Assembly (NCBI RefSeq): GCF_030253575.1
Contig: NC_080557.1
Span: forward strand, 5,575,001-5,639,000
Reading direction: 5' to 3'
Source: Rhododendron vialii
Lineage: Eukaryota > Streptophyta > Magnoliopsida > Ericales > Ericaceae
DNA length: 64,000 nt
In this document: one piece after another, positions 30,947 through 44,525 of the stretch
Numbering within the stretch: the stretch's first letter is position 1
Layout: each line of letters begins with the position of its first letter
Translations under genes and position numbers: made by a program
Notes under the pieces: model-generated
Told to the model about the DNA's origin: nothing
Databases searched by the model: none
What the model saw: the letters and a program-made list of their open reading frames with translations, nothing else

Positions 30947-33454
30947 ATGGATGCCAAAACCCTAACCCTGGCTCCACCAACCCCACCGCTACCAGTGCCG
31001 CAACCACCACCAGGCCTCGCCCTCTTCCCATCCCTCAAACCCCCAAACAAAACCCTGTCTTTTCACCAAATCTCCGTCCTCCTCCTCACCTTCGCCGCCT
31101 ACGCCGCCTTTCACGCCTCCCGTAAGCCCCCCAGCATCGTCAAGAGCGTCCTCGGCCCACAGCCCCAAACCCAAAACGCCACCGCCGACGCCGGGTGGCC
31201 CCCGTTCGACGGGTCACGCGGGCCCCACCGCCTCGGCGAGCTCGATCTCGCCTTCCTCTCGGCCTACGCGGTCGGTATGTACCTCTCCGGCCACATCGGT
31301 GACCGGATCGATTTACGGGTGTTCTTGACAATTGGGATGATGGGTAGCGGTTTTTTCACTGTTGTTTTCGGATTGGGTTACTTTTTTAGTGTACATGTAT
31401 TGGGTTTCTATGTGTTTGTTCAGATTGTTTGTGGGTTGTTTCAGTCAATTGGGTGGCCTTGTGTTGTTTCAGTTTTAGGGAACTGGTTTGGGAAGTCCAA
31501 GAGAGGGTTGATAATGGGGGTATGGAATTCACAAACCTCAGTTGGTAATATTATCGGGTCCTTGGTGGCATCGTCGGTTTTGGGTTTCGGGTGGGGTTGG
31601 TCCTTCGTGTTGCCAGGGGTTTTCATAGTGGTGGTTGGAATTGTGGTTTACTTGTTTCTTGTTGTGAGTCCTGAAAATGTGGGATTGGAGTTGGAGGGGA
31701 AAGAGGTTGAGATGAATGTGGAGGGACTGCCTTTGGTAGTTTCAGAGAAAGTTGAAACTGGAGAAGCAGGGTTGGTTCAGTCTGAGAATGCGGATTCGTT
31801 GGGTGCAATTGGGTTTTTGGAGGCTTGGAGATTGCCGAATGTGGCACCGTTTGCGTTCTGCCTCTTCTTCTCTAAGCTTGTGGCTTACACTTTCTTATAT
31901 TGGTTGCCCTTCTACATCAGGCACACAGGTAACCATTTTTACTAACTTCAGATCGTGACGTTTGAACTAATTATGCATCTGACTCTGCGTTAGTTAAAAT
32001 TTCGTTCTTCACCTAGTGGGAGTATCCTGTCAAGTTGTGTTGCAAGTACCAATATTTTAAACTAGGAGAGTTGTAGTTCTTATAGATGATCAAATGGCCC
32101 CAATCGTAGTTGGCAAGGTGCTTGGAGGTACAGATTTGATTTCAAGATTAATCATGTTAGATAACTTCAGAATATTAGGCAAAAGCTGCTGGCAAGGAAA
32201 AACTTTTAGACTACGTTTGGATTGACGTTGAATTCAAACAAAGGGATGCAAATATAGATTTGAAGTTTGCTTATGGCTTTTGAGATTTAGTTTGAAAGCT
32301 TTATCTTGATGGGCTTGAAATTACTAATAGCGGAGTGATTTGTAACTGTCCATAGACATATCTCTTCTACTTGTAATCCATCTTCAACTCCCTTTTCACA
32401 AATCGCATAAAGCTAAACCTCTTATGTTTTTATCAATATTGAACCTGGATTCTCTTAATATGAAATCGACACTATTCAAATGGCTCCCTAGGTCCCACGT
32501 ATATTCCTCAATTGAGATTTTTTAGTGTAGTAGTCTCTACTGATGGCTTTGATCAATGCACCGCATCCATCTGGCACTACGGATAATGGATTTCTAAATA
32601 GAAGCATGAAACACAATGAACTTATTCTTTTTTCCATGAGCCATCCAAATGCTTCCTTTTGTTTTGTTTGAGCGTGCTTTGTTGAAGGATTTATAGAAGA
32701 ACGGAAAATGCAAAGGACTAGGATAAAAATAAATAAATAGGGAAATGTATAGTCAATTTATTTCTTTCGTTTTTTTCCGTCATTTTCCTGTCCCTTGACA
32801 TAGTTAGAAATCCGCAATTCAATAAACTTCCCAAGAGTTCAAGTTCTTAAATGCGACTTGGTCGATTGCTTAATTTCCACTCTACATTTTTGTTGTTTCG
32901 TGATTGCAGCTGTTGCAGGTGTGCACTTATCACACAAGACTTCTGGGATCCTTTCCACTATATTTGATATTGGAGGAGTCGTTGGTGGTATTCTAGCAGG
33001 GTTCATTTCGGATGCAATTGAAGCTCGTGCTGTTACTTCACTCATATTCTTGTTACTTTCTATTCCTTCCCTTATCTCTTACCGCATTTTCGGAAGCATA
33101 TCTATGATTAGCAATGTTACCCTGATGTTTCTTTCTGGGTTACTAGTAAATGGACCATATTCACTTATTACGACTGCAGTTTCAGCTGATCTTGGTACAC
33201 AAAGCTTGATTAAGGGGAACTCACGTGCGTTAGCTACTGTGAGTGCAATTATAGATGGTACTGGTTCTGTTGGGGCAGCTCTTGGCCCACTTTTGGCAGG
33301 TTATATTTCAACCAGAGGGTGGAACAGTGTGTTTTCAATGCTTACCGTTTCTATTTCTATCGCGGCCATGCTCTTGATTCATGTAGTCAAAGCAGAGATT
33401 AAAGAGAAGATGAATGAAGGAAAATGGCTTCGGTGGAGTGTAGTCGTGCAGTAA
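30947..33454 (+). CDS. Glycerol-3-phosphate permease-like MFS transporter (SLC37-type)
   Basis: Two exons, 30947-31928 and 32910-33454, join in phase (ACA-G|CT) and give 508 residues. An upstream in-frame ATG at 30905 would add 14; I chose 30947 because the truncated copy conserves it too. A Pro-rich N-terminus is followed by about twelve hydrophobic segments. SLC37-type landmarks are [79 protein letters not shown], then in exon 2 [22 protein letters not shown] and [18 protein letters not shown]. The family moves glycerol-3-phosphate or similar phosphate esters in exchange for phosphate; substrate and membrane here are not shown. Length and the single intron fit plant G3Pp genes. The gene lies 1.3 kb downstream of a solo LTR and has a truncated 5' duplicate 3.6 kb upstream. 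Confidence 0.93.
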
Positions 33455-33469
33455 GGAAAAGCTTTATGA

Positions 33470-34780
33470 CGGTACAACTGTTATTGCAGAATGCCATTAA
33501 TCAATACTGGTGTGTCCAGGCCATGATAATGAATGGGTGGACGGTATAGTATACACGGATTCAAAGTTGACGCATTGATCATTTATTTGATTGTTGTATT
33601 TTATAGGTAGAGCCAGGTTTTGCATAAGACGTTTCTTAGTCTGTCATACATGTATATCTTTGTATCCTTTTTGGAAGTCGACTTTCGCACACACTGTACA
33701 ATGATCAGGGATTTTGTCAATCCACGACTCGTGGGTTTTTTGAATCCCTTTCATCATACGAGAATAAAACTTCGATTTACGTCTGACTGAAATTGTTCCT
33801 TCGACTTTTGTGGGTATTGTTCTATTTCTCCTGGTTCCTTTTTGGTTATCCGAGTTACAGCTCTTGTATGTTTCTGCTTTCGAATGTGACGCTTGTATTA
33901 ACTCTGTGAAGAGAAGTTAATGATAGAAACTTGTGGATAAAGGTCCGTTTAATGCATATTGTTGGTTTATAAATTCTTATTGGGCGTTAGATGAACAGTG
34001 ATGGTATCGTATAATTGTTGATATGCAGAGACTGCGACATAAATGTTTAGAGCCGTCCAATGCAAATAGCCATAACAAAAAAAATGCATCGTACATGTAC
34101 ATCGAACAACTTTAAACACATTTGTGTCTAAACACATCCGTGTCCGAATTAGTAAATAGAGTTTCATTATTGGTTTTTCCGATCGCAAATCATTGAATAT
34201 TTGGCCACTTTATTTGGAATGGAAAATGTAAGGATGTGTTTGGATAGGCAATTTTTTGATACATTTATGTGAAAACCATGGAGAATGAAGTGAAATAGCC
34301 AAATGCATTCTTTCGTTCGTTTTCAAATTACTCCACAACTCTATGATCCAAACAAAGCCTGTTCATTTTCAAATAACTCTCTCCATGACTCTATGATCCA
34401 AACAAAGCCTAATAGCATATTCGCATACCAGCACACAACTATTGAAAAGCAAGGTAATATGAAAAAGATCTGTGTAAGATCGGTGTACTCTGCTCATTAA
34501 CCACGTAAGTTAACAAGGACCATACAAGAAGTCAAGAATCACAAAATTTGTATGCAAGTTACAGTCTACTGCCAAAGATACACAACACTTATTTCCGATC
34601 CAACAATTTCTTGATTCTCCATTATGCTGGAACCCCAATTGGACACTAACAATACAGGAAAGTTCTCCCCACTAAATGTATCTGTATACAACAAATATCC
34701 GAAAAATAGCCAATTATCGCCATCATCGTCATCACCGGCTGTGTATTATTATTGACTCCTCTGCCATCTTGACTAATATA
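33470..34780. other. Permease 3' flank with one MITE
   Basis: No gene seen. A hAT/PIF-like MITE is likely at about 34215-34412: AGGATGTGTTTGGAT at the left faces the inverse of ATCCAAACAAAGCCTA at the right. CTCTATGATCCAAACAAAGCCT occurs twice near the right end. Confidence 0.45.
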
Positions 34781-34785
34781 AACTC

Positions 34786-37700
34786 TTACCCTTCTTCTAG
34801 CAGGCACTTAATATTTTGAAGCCCTTCCGCAGAAATACTCCGTTTGACTCTCGGTCTCTGCACCACCATAGGAAGCGGCGGCTCTGAATGGAAACAAACC
34901 ATCACAACCGTCAAGTTATCCATAGCTCCTCTCTTCACCGCCTCCTCCACTATCTCCTTGCAACACTTCTTGACATCATTGTGTTCTTGCAGTTTCCTCC
35001 TAGCAAAATCCACAGCATTTTGGCTTCTAAACACGTCCCACATCCCATCACTCCCAATTATCAAAAATTCATCTTCTTTTGTTAGTGTAAGTAACTTCAA
35101 TTCTGGTTCAGCACTCAAGGGTCCACCCATTCCGGTGGTGGTTTCCTTTAATCCGTTCATGTGCCAATCTCCTAGGGCCCGCGTTACGCCCAGTTGACCA
35201 TTCAAGTATCCATCGTCGATAAATCCTCCCAATGACTCAATCCTCATCCTTTCATTATCGCAGCATGGCCTGTGATCTTTTGACATTTCTATGACCATTC
35301 CGCGTCGAGATAGTACTGCTCGGCAATCACCGGCATTCGCTACAAGTAAAGATCTGAGGAAAGTGACAATAATTAAGCTAATGCATGCACAAAACATATA
35401 ACGCTTCTCAAAAGAAAAAGGGTGTGCAGGCATCCCTAGAGTTCAACAGTCCCCATTTCAACTTTTGAATGTGCGGTAACATGTACAAATTCATCTTCTT
35501 TAGGCACCCATCTAAATCGTACAATCCCCGAAATTTAAAAGCAGATGGTAAGCAAACATCATACATTGAAGTTTGAGAAGCATCAGTAAGACAAAGGAAA
35601 CCCCAAATTCAAATGCCAATATATTTATTTGCAAGCTCCTGGTTTAAAATTTGATTAGAGCAGTAACTATTTAGGTTTACATGTCTTTTTGTGTGCTTTT
35701 TTCTTCCTATTATTCCATAAGAAAGGAAAGTTTTGCAGTCTCTCGTTTTTGGTGGTAAAGACTGCAGCCGGAATGGTTTCTTGCGTATGAGCAGAGATTT
35801 ACTTGTTTTGGGGTAAAATTATTCAGCTCTAAACCCACTAAGTTTTCTGTTCTCACTTCTTCTAGCTTTGAAATTGTGAACTATTAAACTCATCCTTCAG
35901 TCTATGCGATTGTCAACCGAAAGCTAACACCCTCATTGCCCCCCAGTTTGTCACCAGAAGCTCACTTTAATAAGCCCCAAAGGTAAGGTGAGTATAATGC
36001 TGAATTCAACAAGATCCTACATTGTAAGTTGTAACTATCCTTTTCTTAATAAGCCCCAAAGGTAAGTCTCTCCTACATTCCCCCCCAGTTTGTCACCAGA
36101 AGCTCACTTTAATAAGCCCCAAAGGTAACGTGAGTATAATGCTGAATTCAACAAGATCCTACATTGTAAGTTGTAACTATCCTTTTCTTATTTACTTTTT
36201 CAGGAAGGAACCAAAACAAATGGGCAAACAACAGTGAAGTTACCTCCCAAATATCATTGCAGTGAGAGCAGTTGTGCCAGAAGACAGGGCAGACTCAAGA
36301 GAGCATGACTTTGCAAAGGCAGCATCTGTTTCCATAAATGATCTTGTGACCACTTTCTCAAGTTCTAAAGGGAAATCAGCATCCTCAACAATGACCCTTG
36401 GTAAGTGTTCGCGGACAAAATTTGCTGCACCCTTTCCCCCATGTCCATCAAACACCTATCATTTTAACCAGTTGCCGTTTTCAGTTGTCACAAGCCGAAA
36501 AACATTTCTGATATTTGATGTGCAATATTGCTTGTCCATATTCTACTCCTGAACATCATCATTCATAGGCTATATTATTCTTTTTATCCACAAGTGATAT
36601 CTACTTGATTAAAACATTTGAGAGCTCTACATTTGAAATTAGTAATTCTCCTGCTGTTCCGAGATAATGTTAATCAATTAACTGAATTAGCACAAGAACT
36701 AAGCAGACAAACAATGGACAACCAAAGTAGGTTAAAGAACTTACACCATAGAAGGAGATAGCTTCCTCATCAAGTACATTGTAACCGAAGTTCTTTGCTA
36801 GGTTGGTAATGCATATGTGAGTATCCTCCATATCGGAGCGACCACCAATATCAGACCACTCTCCAGACCTAAGGGCTGGGATGAAGTGATTAAATGGATT
36901 GTATCTTCTGTTTGAAACCGAGGCATCCTCACTAATGCTTTCCAGCTAGGAAATTTCAGAAAACAAAAGGGACAGGTTAATTTGCAAAGTAGGATTACAA
37001 GATAAAACCAAAAGAATATGTAACAGGAGAAAAATCTTTTTGATTTTATTAATGAGAGACGGACATTGTCTTTCCTCAGAACATGAAGAATTTCAAAAAG
37101 AACAAAAAAAATGAACAAGATTACAACACGAGGCAGGGCAAGAAATTCATAAATGACAAACTGTTGGAAAAAATGCCCACCTGATAGAAGATTTCACAAA
37201 CCACATGGAAGTGAGGTAAAGAGTCGGACAAAAAGAGGAGTGCCAACTTTGACACATCCACGAACACTTTAGTTATCTTTGGATCATGGATTCGTGAAGG
37301 CATTTATGATGAGAATGGAAACTAATACGGAAACCATAAAAACAATTAGTTGCTTATTCTTTCTTTCCCTTTGTGACTCCCTCTACAAATCAAAATTCCA
37401 ACACAGCCTTATAGTGAATCTTGCAACTAGATCCTGGGGCGAATCTTTCTCCTGGGGCCTGAAGTCAGGAATAGGATGTATGGCACATTGTAATGTCCAC
37501 ACAAAAGGATTAACCAACTCCTTAAAAGGACAAGCCAAAAAAAATTCAGCACCTATGTTTTACCGTAGCACACACTATAAATAGGTTTATATAGCAATCT
37601 AGCAGAATCGAGACACCATTATAACTCAAGGAATCCGATTAAGATAACGTTTCCTCCAATGTAGCTCATAAAGGCTCAAACAAGTTCCTCAATTAACTCA

Positions 37701-38872
37701 CAAACGGGAAGCTTAAAATCTAAGGGATACATAAATACTGGCAACCGGCAGTTAAATTATTCCAGTGAGTACCAAAGAAGTATAAAAATCCAAAACTTAT
37801 GACAAAAGTGGTTCCGAAAGACAAGGAAATCGCAAGTACTCAGATACTCATACAAACAAAATTAGACATATGGGCCTTGGATATAAATTCCAATTCAAGC
37901 AAGGCACAGATACACATTTATGAGGTAAAAGTACCTCATGTGTCATCTACAGGAGTAAAGTAAAATTTAGAGCCAGAATAACTTAGATAGTACTCAAAGT
38001 AAAACCATCCACACCCAACTCAATTTCAATTCGTGAAATAAAAGCACAGTAATCAATAAAAACAGCCCTTTGGATAGAGAGACTTGATGGGAAAAGAGAA
38101 AAAGATTAGAGTTTCTTGCCAAATTACCTATTTTGGATTACAGCCCCTTTTGGATGATAAGAAAGGATGAGATAAGAACAGGTAAGAGCCAGAAAAAGTT
38201 TCCATTTTTGTACTTTTCTACCCACCAAAATACTCAATCCAAATGAGTGATTTGGCTAAAAACCAAAACCCTTTTCTTTTTTTCTCTTATGAAATCCCTC
38301 CATCCAAAGAGGCTCTAAGTAATTTGGCGAGAAAAAAACGGGTACAAAAATGATATTTTTTGATTGGCTCCTTCCCCTTACTCACCTAAACTCACCCTTT
38401 TCTCACAATCCTCACAATCCAAAGGGCTCTCAACTCTCCAGTGAAAACCAACACAGACCCAACTCAATTACAGCTAGTCAGATGACAAATGGATCCTTGA
38501 GCATACAAATTAGGTACAAAAAACTAAGTTATGACCTAAACCACACCAAACCGAGACGAATTAACCCCCTACAAACCCAAGGGGCGGTGGAATTGGGTTC
38601 CAAATTAGGCGAGCTGCGCGTAAGCTGGTCTGGACGCGTGAGTTATCAAAAAAAATTACACCCAACAAAAGACAGTTATCTGAAGCTTCCTAAAATTAAC
38701 AGCACCAATTATCAATCAGAACTTAATCACAAACATGAGAACATATCACAAAAAGGGATACAGATCAAAGAATTGAAACACATACAGGAAAAGAAGAATT
38801 CCCCAAATCACAGGAACTGTCTTTCTGATTCTCCATGCCCTCAGTTGCTTGTTCTGAGTCTTGAACTCCCAT
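34786..38872 (-). CDS. PP2C-type protein phosphatase (4 exons)
   Basis: Exons 38872-38786, 36945-36745, 36455-36244 and 35353-34786 join in phase and give 355 residues. The start codon lies in MGVQDSEQATEG. PP2C motifs appear in order: GGRSDMEDTHI, FYGVFDGHGG (metal-binding Asp-Gly), SGTTALTAM, ANAGDCRAVLSRRG, KDHRP, TRALGDWHMNG, IIGSDGMWDV and DNLTVVMVCF. This is a Ser/Thr phosphatase using two metal ions. The short acidic N-terminus without a regulatory domain resembles the Arabidopsis PP2C27/PP2CG1 group, which I offer tentatively. Such enzymes dephosphorylate kinases in stress and hormone signalling. Intron 1 (1.84 kb) contains a MITE at 38063-38315 and intron 3 a 142-bp tandem duplication. 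A further small exon in intron 1 cannot be excluded. Confidence 0.93.
35939..36190. repeat. 142-bp tandem duplication in the PP2C intron
   Basis: CCCAGTTTGTCACCAGAAGC...CTATCCTTTTCTTA occurs at 35941-36050 and again from 36083 to about 36190, a period of 142 bp. Only a couple of differences are visible, so the duplication is recent. It lies in the intron between exons 3 and 4. Confidence 0.85.
38063..38315. mobile_element. MITE in PP2C intron 1
   Basis: AGCCCTTTGGATAGAGAGACTTGATG at the left matches the inverse of ATGAAATCCCTCCATCCAAAGAGGCTC at the right. The 'TTTGGAT' ends are typical of small hAT- or PIF-like MITEs. Poly-A and poly-T runs fill the arms. Confidence 0.6.
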
Positions 38873-38899
38873 TTTGGGTGGTCTTAATTTCAGTCTGAA

Positions 38900-40790
38900 A
38901 GCAAATTGGAAAGTCTCTCTTTTTTTTTTTTTTTTGGAGATAGAATATGAACAAAAATGGGTATTTGGAGAGAAGATTCGTTGGGAATATCTTGGAGTCT
39001 TTTGGTAAATGAGTAGATTTTAGTATTACTCTGTGGCGGGGCTCTGTTTTATGGTAGTAGGTTTAATGGATGGATGGGAAGTGTCTACTTAGAGAGAGAG
39101 AGAGAGAGAGCAGAGAGAGAGAGGAGCAGCCGTTAAATTCCAGAGTTTTCTGTGAAAGCGTGAGATGTGGGGACGGCGGAGGTGTTAGCGTCCGATGATG
39201 TGATAGTCTGATAGTGTTTTTGCTTTCTTAAGGCGAAAGTGTCGGTTATGTGGCTGCAAACATCTTCTTCTTTTTCATCATGATGAGAAAATATCTTAAA
39301 ATTGACAAACTCTTACGTTTATTTTTAGAAAGTGTTTTTGACACACTTTTTTTTCTTCTAATGGCACTCTTCTTTTTTTCTCTCTCTATTAGGTAATGGA
39401 GATAGAAAAAAAGGAAAAGTGCTGTTAGAGAAAATGAGAGTGCCAAAATCACTTCATTTATATTTTACTGAATTTAAAAAAAAGGTAGTGATTTACACAT
39501 TTATTTATTATTTATATTTTTGCTCTTATAGGTATGAATTTGTTACTCTTTCATGTCTTATACACATAAATAGGCAATATAGTAAAAAGGAGTGTTGATA
39601 GTAAAAAGAAGAGTGCTAAAATCAATTTTTGAAAAAAAATATTTATTTTTGTGTTTATTCGCAGCCCTTTATTTTCTCCCATAGCTCACTACATTTCGGT
39701 AAATGGTTGTTGAAAATCATACATAATATTTCGGTAAATAGCTATTGAAAACAAGATTATATTTTGGTAAATACATGTCGAAAATATGTCGCACAAAAAT
39801 TTGTTGCACTCATCTAGTTCAACAATTGCACTCTTAAGTTGTCAATCTACTGGTTTTATTACAAAAGGGTACATACGACTTTCTATATTTTTTCGCAAGA
39901 GAACAAAAGTAAAGCGGCGTCTCTTTTATAAATTTATGTAAAACTGAGTAGTGTTTTTACTTTATAAATTTTTGTGCGACGGTGAGATTGATCTCGATCT
40001 CAGATTAGTTGAGTCTTTGAATCCCGAGTTATAAAAATAGTGATTTTTTTTTTAATTTCGTTTGTTGTCAAGCAAGGGGAAAAAACTTGTTCTTGAATTG
40101 AATATTTTCTAGTTTTTTACAGATTAACTCTAAATTAGTAAACAAAAAAGTAGTTTTCAGATCTAAATTTTGTAAGAACGACTCCAATATCTTATTTTCA
40201 CACACTTTGCATAGTTTTAATGGAGTCAAATGAAAAGTTTCTTCCAATTTTTTTAAGAAGAGATTCTTCGAAATTAATTTACAAATACAGTAGGGGTCAA
40301 GTTTCACCTCTAATTGGTCATTGAACCAAAATATCTCTGCAGTGTCTTTACAAAATCACGCAAATCCATTTTATTAAAACAAATGTGATTCATTTACTAA
40401 GTTACCAATATCCGATCGATGTGACTTTGGACGAGTTGTTCTCCATGTTGAACATTCCGCATCCACCCCTTTTCTAAATTTTGTAGAGGGTCGCGCAAAA
40501 TGTGATATTGCGTCAATACAGTCGGATTATTTTTAATGTAAGCTAATCAAATAATGCAACGCTCTACGATAATAATATTTTAAGCTTATTTTTTTTTCCT
40601 AACTATAATACTTTATGAATTTGTAAAAGTCGAGTGAAGTTTCTGTTGCTTGAAAAAAATTCCTTTTGACTTTCAACCATCGTTAATTGGCCTAAATATT
40701 GTTTAAAAACTCTTTAAGATTTAATTATAGGTAATTAATTACTCTATACACGCATTAAATTTGAGGACATCACATGTAGATTTTCTTTAT
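38900..40790. other. Intergenic, no supported gene
   Basis: The PP2C upstream region with a GA tract (about 39091-39122) comes first. A degenerate repeat near 39690-39780 follows ('ttcggtaaat' plus 'ttgaaaa', three copies), then AT-rich DNA. I see no gene in it. Confidence 0.5.
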
Positions 40791-40799
40791 TTATAACTC

Positions 40800-41040
40800 A
40801 AATGTCCGCGTTAGCTTACGCACATCTCAACTAATTTCGGAAGCCCAATTAATCTCATGGCCTGCTAGCGGAGAGCCTAATTAAGTCGGAGCAAAACTCC
40901 GTATGGATTGATCCCAAAAGAGTTGATAACATTGTAAAATTTTAACCCGAAATCTTAATTAAGATTTAAGAGAAAACAAACTCTTAAAGTTTCAGGCTTT
41001 TACCACCGGCTACCATGTCAACCCGTTTCGGTTAACATCT
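40800..41040 (+). mobile_element. Au-like SINE copy
   Basis: TGTCCGCGTTAGCTTACGCACATCTCAACTAAT, a GCGGAGAGCCTAATTAA phrase, CTCCGTATGG and a terminal ACCATGTCAACCC follow the same order as the copies at 11583 and 44325. Box-B-like TTAACCCGAAATC replaces the tRNA-like GGTTCGAATC. Confidence 0.55.
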
Positions 41041-41295
41041 AGAATTTTGTGTTACTCGTGGATTAAAGAAACTCTAGAGAGGAGAAAAAGCTGGATTCCC
41101 TTTGCATGCTATGTGGGTGAGAAAATTGTGTTATCTTTGTGCTTTTCCCAACTTTAGCTTTCTATCCACTAAATAGTGCTGTTTTTAGGTGCATAATATT
41201 CAAAAGTCGTTGAGTTAGGTGAAGATTATAGTCTGTTCAAAAAAGGTGAAGATTATAGCACAATTAATGCAAAATGACAGAGGTATGGAGGAGGG

Positions 41296-41420
41296 AGTAC
41301 TGACAATATACCGCCGGCTTGTGAGGCCCATTTTTGAATCCCATACGAATCATTCAAACTGATATTATCGGTGGGCCTCACACACACATCGGTACATTGT
41401 CGGTGTTCTTGCCGTCGGTA
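41296..41420. mobile_element. Small foldback MITE
   Basis: GACAATATACCGCCGGCTTGTGAGGCCCA on the left pairs with the inverse of TGGGCCTCACACACACATCGGTACATTGTC on the right. About 115 bp, non-coding. Confidence 0.65.
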
Positions 41421-41439
41421 CCTATAATGGGCCGACTCC

Positions 41440-43290
41440 TAACTTTCTTCAAAATACGCCTGTTTCTATTCCATTCTTCCAAATTATTCTTGTAAAATGC
41501 ATATTCTTCATTTTCAAGCAACAACATTTGTCCAGATCTGTATACTTCTTGGCCCGATCTGATGTAATTTTGTCAATTGTGCATTACTTATTATTGTCGT
41601 AAAACAATCTTACCATAGCAAGTGGCAACTCCGGGAATTCGGTACAACATATATATGGGTCATATCAATTTTATTTCCGTAGAAAAATAGTCAAGCCAAT
41701 CTCTCTTCATAAAATCTAAAACTATGCAGTGCAAATTGTAGTTTTTACTTTATTACGTTATTCTTGATTTGAAAAAGAACAAAAAAAATTCCTAACTTCA
41801 AAGTTTTTTTCTCTGGTTACTGGCCCCCTTCAAATTAGAAAATACGTAACTTTTCAACTCATAAATCCAGGAATGACCTCATTATTTCATTTTCATGACC
41901 TTTTTTTGCTTAAATTTCGACCGGTCAAATGAATTTTGTTTCAAAAAAAAAAAAAAAACACATACACACTTTATAGGTAGCTTTAATTTTGGAAATTGTT
42001 TATGATACTTCACCCCCTAAAATTAGCTATAGCATCGCCACTGGATAAAACCTTGAAAATAAAGCCTTAAGAGGCCTGAAGTTAATTAATATGGAGTTTG
42101 CAAGAAAAGAGGTTTTGTTAACTAGTTTGGGTTTGACATATGTAGTTAATTAATCCATATCAGTTCCATTTCAAGGTTTCGTGATATAAATATGTACTAC
42201 TAATTAAATAATCTAATAAGTATTAGTGTAATTAATCTTTGAAGGACCAGTACATCAAGACCTCCAAATCCGATCAAAGTACATGCTTTTCATGCCTAAT
42301 TGGTAGTCACGGATGGAGAGATCGATTTGGATTTTTTCCATGTGCTATTAAGTCTTCTAACTGAGCTTAATAACTACGGGCTTTGTCTTGATTTTAATTG
42401 GACTCCCGATTAGCAGATTAGTAAATGGGTAAATTTTCAAAAATTAGCTGAGCTGATTGTAAACGGACTATCACACTCGTAAAAATTCAACTCATAATAG
42501 ATCTTTTAATGCGTAGGTAAATATCCAATGTGATATTTTGTTTTTGTTTTTAGTACTTCGGAATATCCAAGGTGATAGCTCAACCTCCGAAGAAAAGTGC
42601 ACCATGTTTTTTCTAATTGGTGATGATTGAACCACGTATGTCAAGCTGAAAGTGGCCTTCAAGTGTGAGCTACAAGACAGGTAATATGTGGAGATGATTA
42701 CAAGAGACAATGACCATAGATTTGTTCCTTTTGCCTTTTGGGGAAAGGGAAAGCGAGATTTTTTTTATTACCGCATGTTCGACCAACTTACGTGCATTTC
42801 GATTAATTCCCGAATTTTGGTGATAACGATCAGGTATAACTCCCAATAGCCCCATATTTGAAATGTTTGACCTCCGTATATTGGAATAAAACCTGTAACC
42901 TCATGGACACTTTGCTTTCTCATAATTACTTGGTTAAAGTCCTTGGGATTGAAAGGGGAAGATAGTACGTGTGTGTATATATGAATACAGCACTCCTCTT
43001 TCATGTTCAATGGCGTCCAGCTCTGTTTTGATTGGAGTTTTGCCAACCCACATGACAAGCCAGAAAAGAGGAATCATATTGATCTTTTTATTGTTTTTTT
43101 AATTTAAAATACACCTTCGCGATATGAATTAGGACCTTAATTTCATGTGATTGTGTCGGTGATGTGATGATCTCTTCTTGTGATTCGGACTATTCATTCA
43201 TAGGCCATAATATACATGCATAATACATCATTTATTTATAAATCAAGTTAATCGGATATCAGTTAGTACCTCAACAAATAACATATGTAT
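41440..43290. other. Intergenic, no supported gene
   Basis: AT-rich, with an A run at about 41944-41958. The short frames at 42492-43058 show no domain and no splice pattern. I see nothing else in it. Confidence 0.5.
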
Positions 43291-43293
43291 CAT

Positions 43294-43485
43294 AAGAAAT
43301 GGGCTGTCTGAAGTGACATGAAGCCTTAAAATTTTGACTGTCTATTCTTCTCAAGACAAATATAATTTGCTAAGATTGCTACCCACGTTTGATTTGCTAA
43401 GAAATGGGCTGTCTGAAGTGACATGAAGCCTTAAAATTTTGACTGTCTATTCTTCTCAAGGCAAATATAATTTGCTAAGATTGCT
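43294..43485. repeat. 105-bp tandem duplication
   Basis: AAGAAATGGGCTGTCTGAAG...TTTGCTAAGATTGCTAC occurs from about 43294 and again from 43399, with one visible substitution (AGACAAAT against AGGCAAAT). It is non-coding. Confidence 0.88.
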
Positions 43486-44324
43486 ACACAATAAAATTTA
43501 TATAATGAATGGCTCCAATCATTAACATAAGAGTATGGTAGGCCTTGTTTGCCTCACTTTGTGATAACACGAGAGGTCCACATAATTAAAAACTCAAATA
43601 AGATCAAAAGAACCGTTCTCGACTAATACAAAGTACGTTTATTGTACGGATAAGAAACATACATTTCTTAAAACGGATAATAGAACCTACTGTAAGACCC
43701 ATAACCCGCACAAATCAAGGTTTTTGAGAAATGTATTGAGAGGGCGTTGGATTTGGTTCTCTAGATTAAGGTTTTTCATGGTACATGAATCATGAAAGGT
43801 TTATCTTTATTTATTTCTATTATCTTAATATTGTGCTCACGTATCGTGGTAATTCTGAAAAATCATTTGTTCAAATCAATCCAACCCCTTCCCTTTCTCA
43901 CCTACTATCGGGAGACCATTATGTCGTTTCATGACAAAAAATATTGAAAGCTTGGAATAATATATAATTCAATCAATAGTGTGTGTTTATATATATGCAT
44001 ACACACACATTATGTCATGCAGGGGACCAAGTCGAAAATAGGGTTTTGCTTTCTTAACCTAAATATAGGCTAGCACAAGTAATTGGTCTATTGTAGGTGA
44101 TGCAAAAGAATCTTCACATAGTTGGTTGGATTGAGGTGGAAATTGACTAATTGTGAAAGCAATTGGTGGATCTTTAGGTGGCATATTGCTATCCATCCAA
44201 TTAATCTAATGAGCCAATTTTGTGCATTACATAATGGAAGATATTCTTAAATTGGGGTCCTTTGTCTTCTTCCTCGTCCCCTTAATTAATTAAGCAATTC
44301 GCTACGGGTTTTTCTTTTTTCTCG

Positions 44325-44525
44325 GTAATGTGGGTGTTACGGGCCAGTTTGCACGCACTTCAAACTAATTTATACAGTCTCTCCTATGGCTGTTCCGATC
44401 ACACGCTAATGCGTGAGGGTGAGATGATCCAAGAGTTGCGGGCAAAAAAAAAGAATCGAACCTGAGATATTAGAAGGAAGCAAACCCCTAAGTCCCATAC
44501 GACTACTTGGCCAACCCCTCGGTTG
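44325..44525 (+). mobile_element. Au-like SINE copy
   Basis: GTGGGTGTTACGGGCCAGTTTGCACGCACTTCAAACTAAT and the downstream GAATCGAACCTGAGATATTAG (box-B-like) plus CTACTTGGCCAACCCC match the plant Au SINE layout better than the other two copies. The flanks to 43486 and to 45340 hold no gene I can support. Confidence 0.65.

Noticed and set aside
38350-38898. 182-codon plus-strand frame
   Set aside because: It lies antisense across PP2C exon 1 and intron 1, with no recognised domain.
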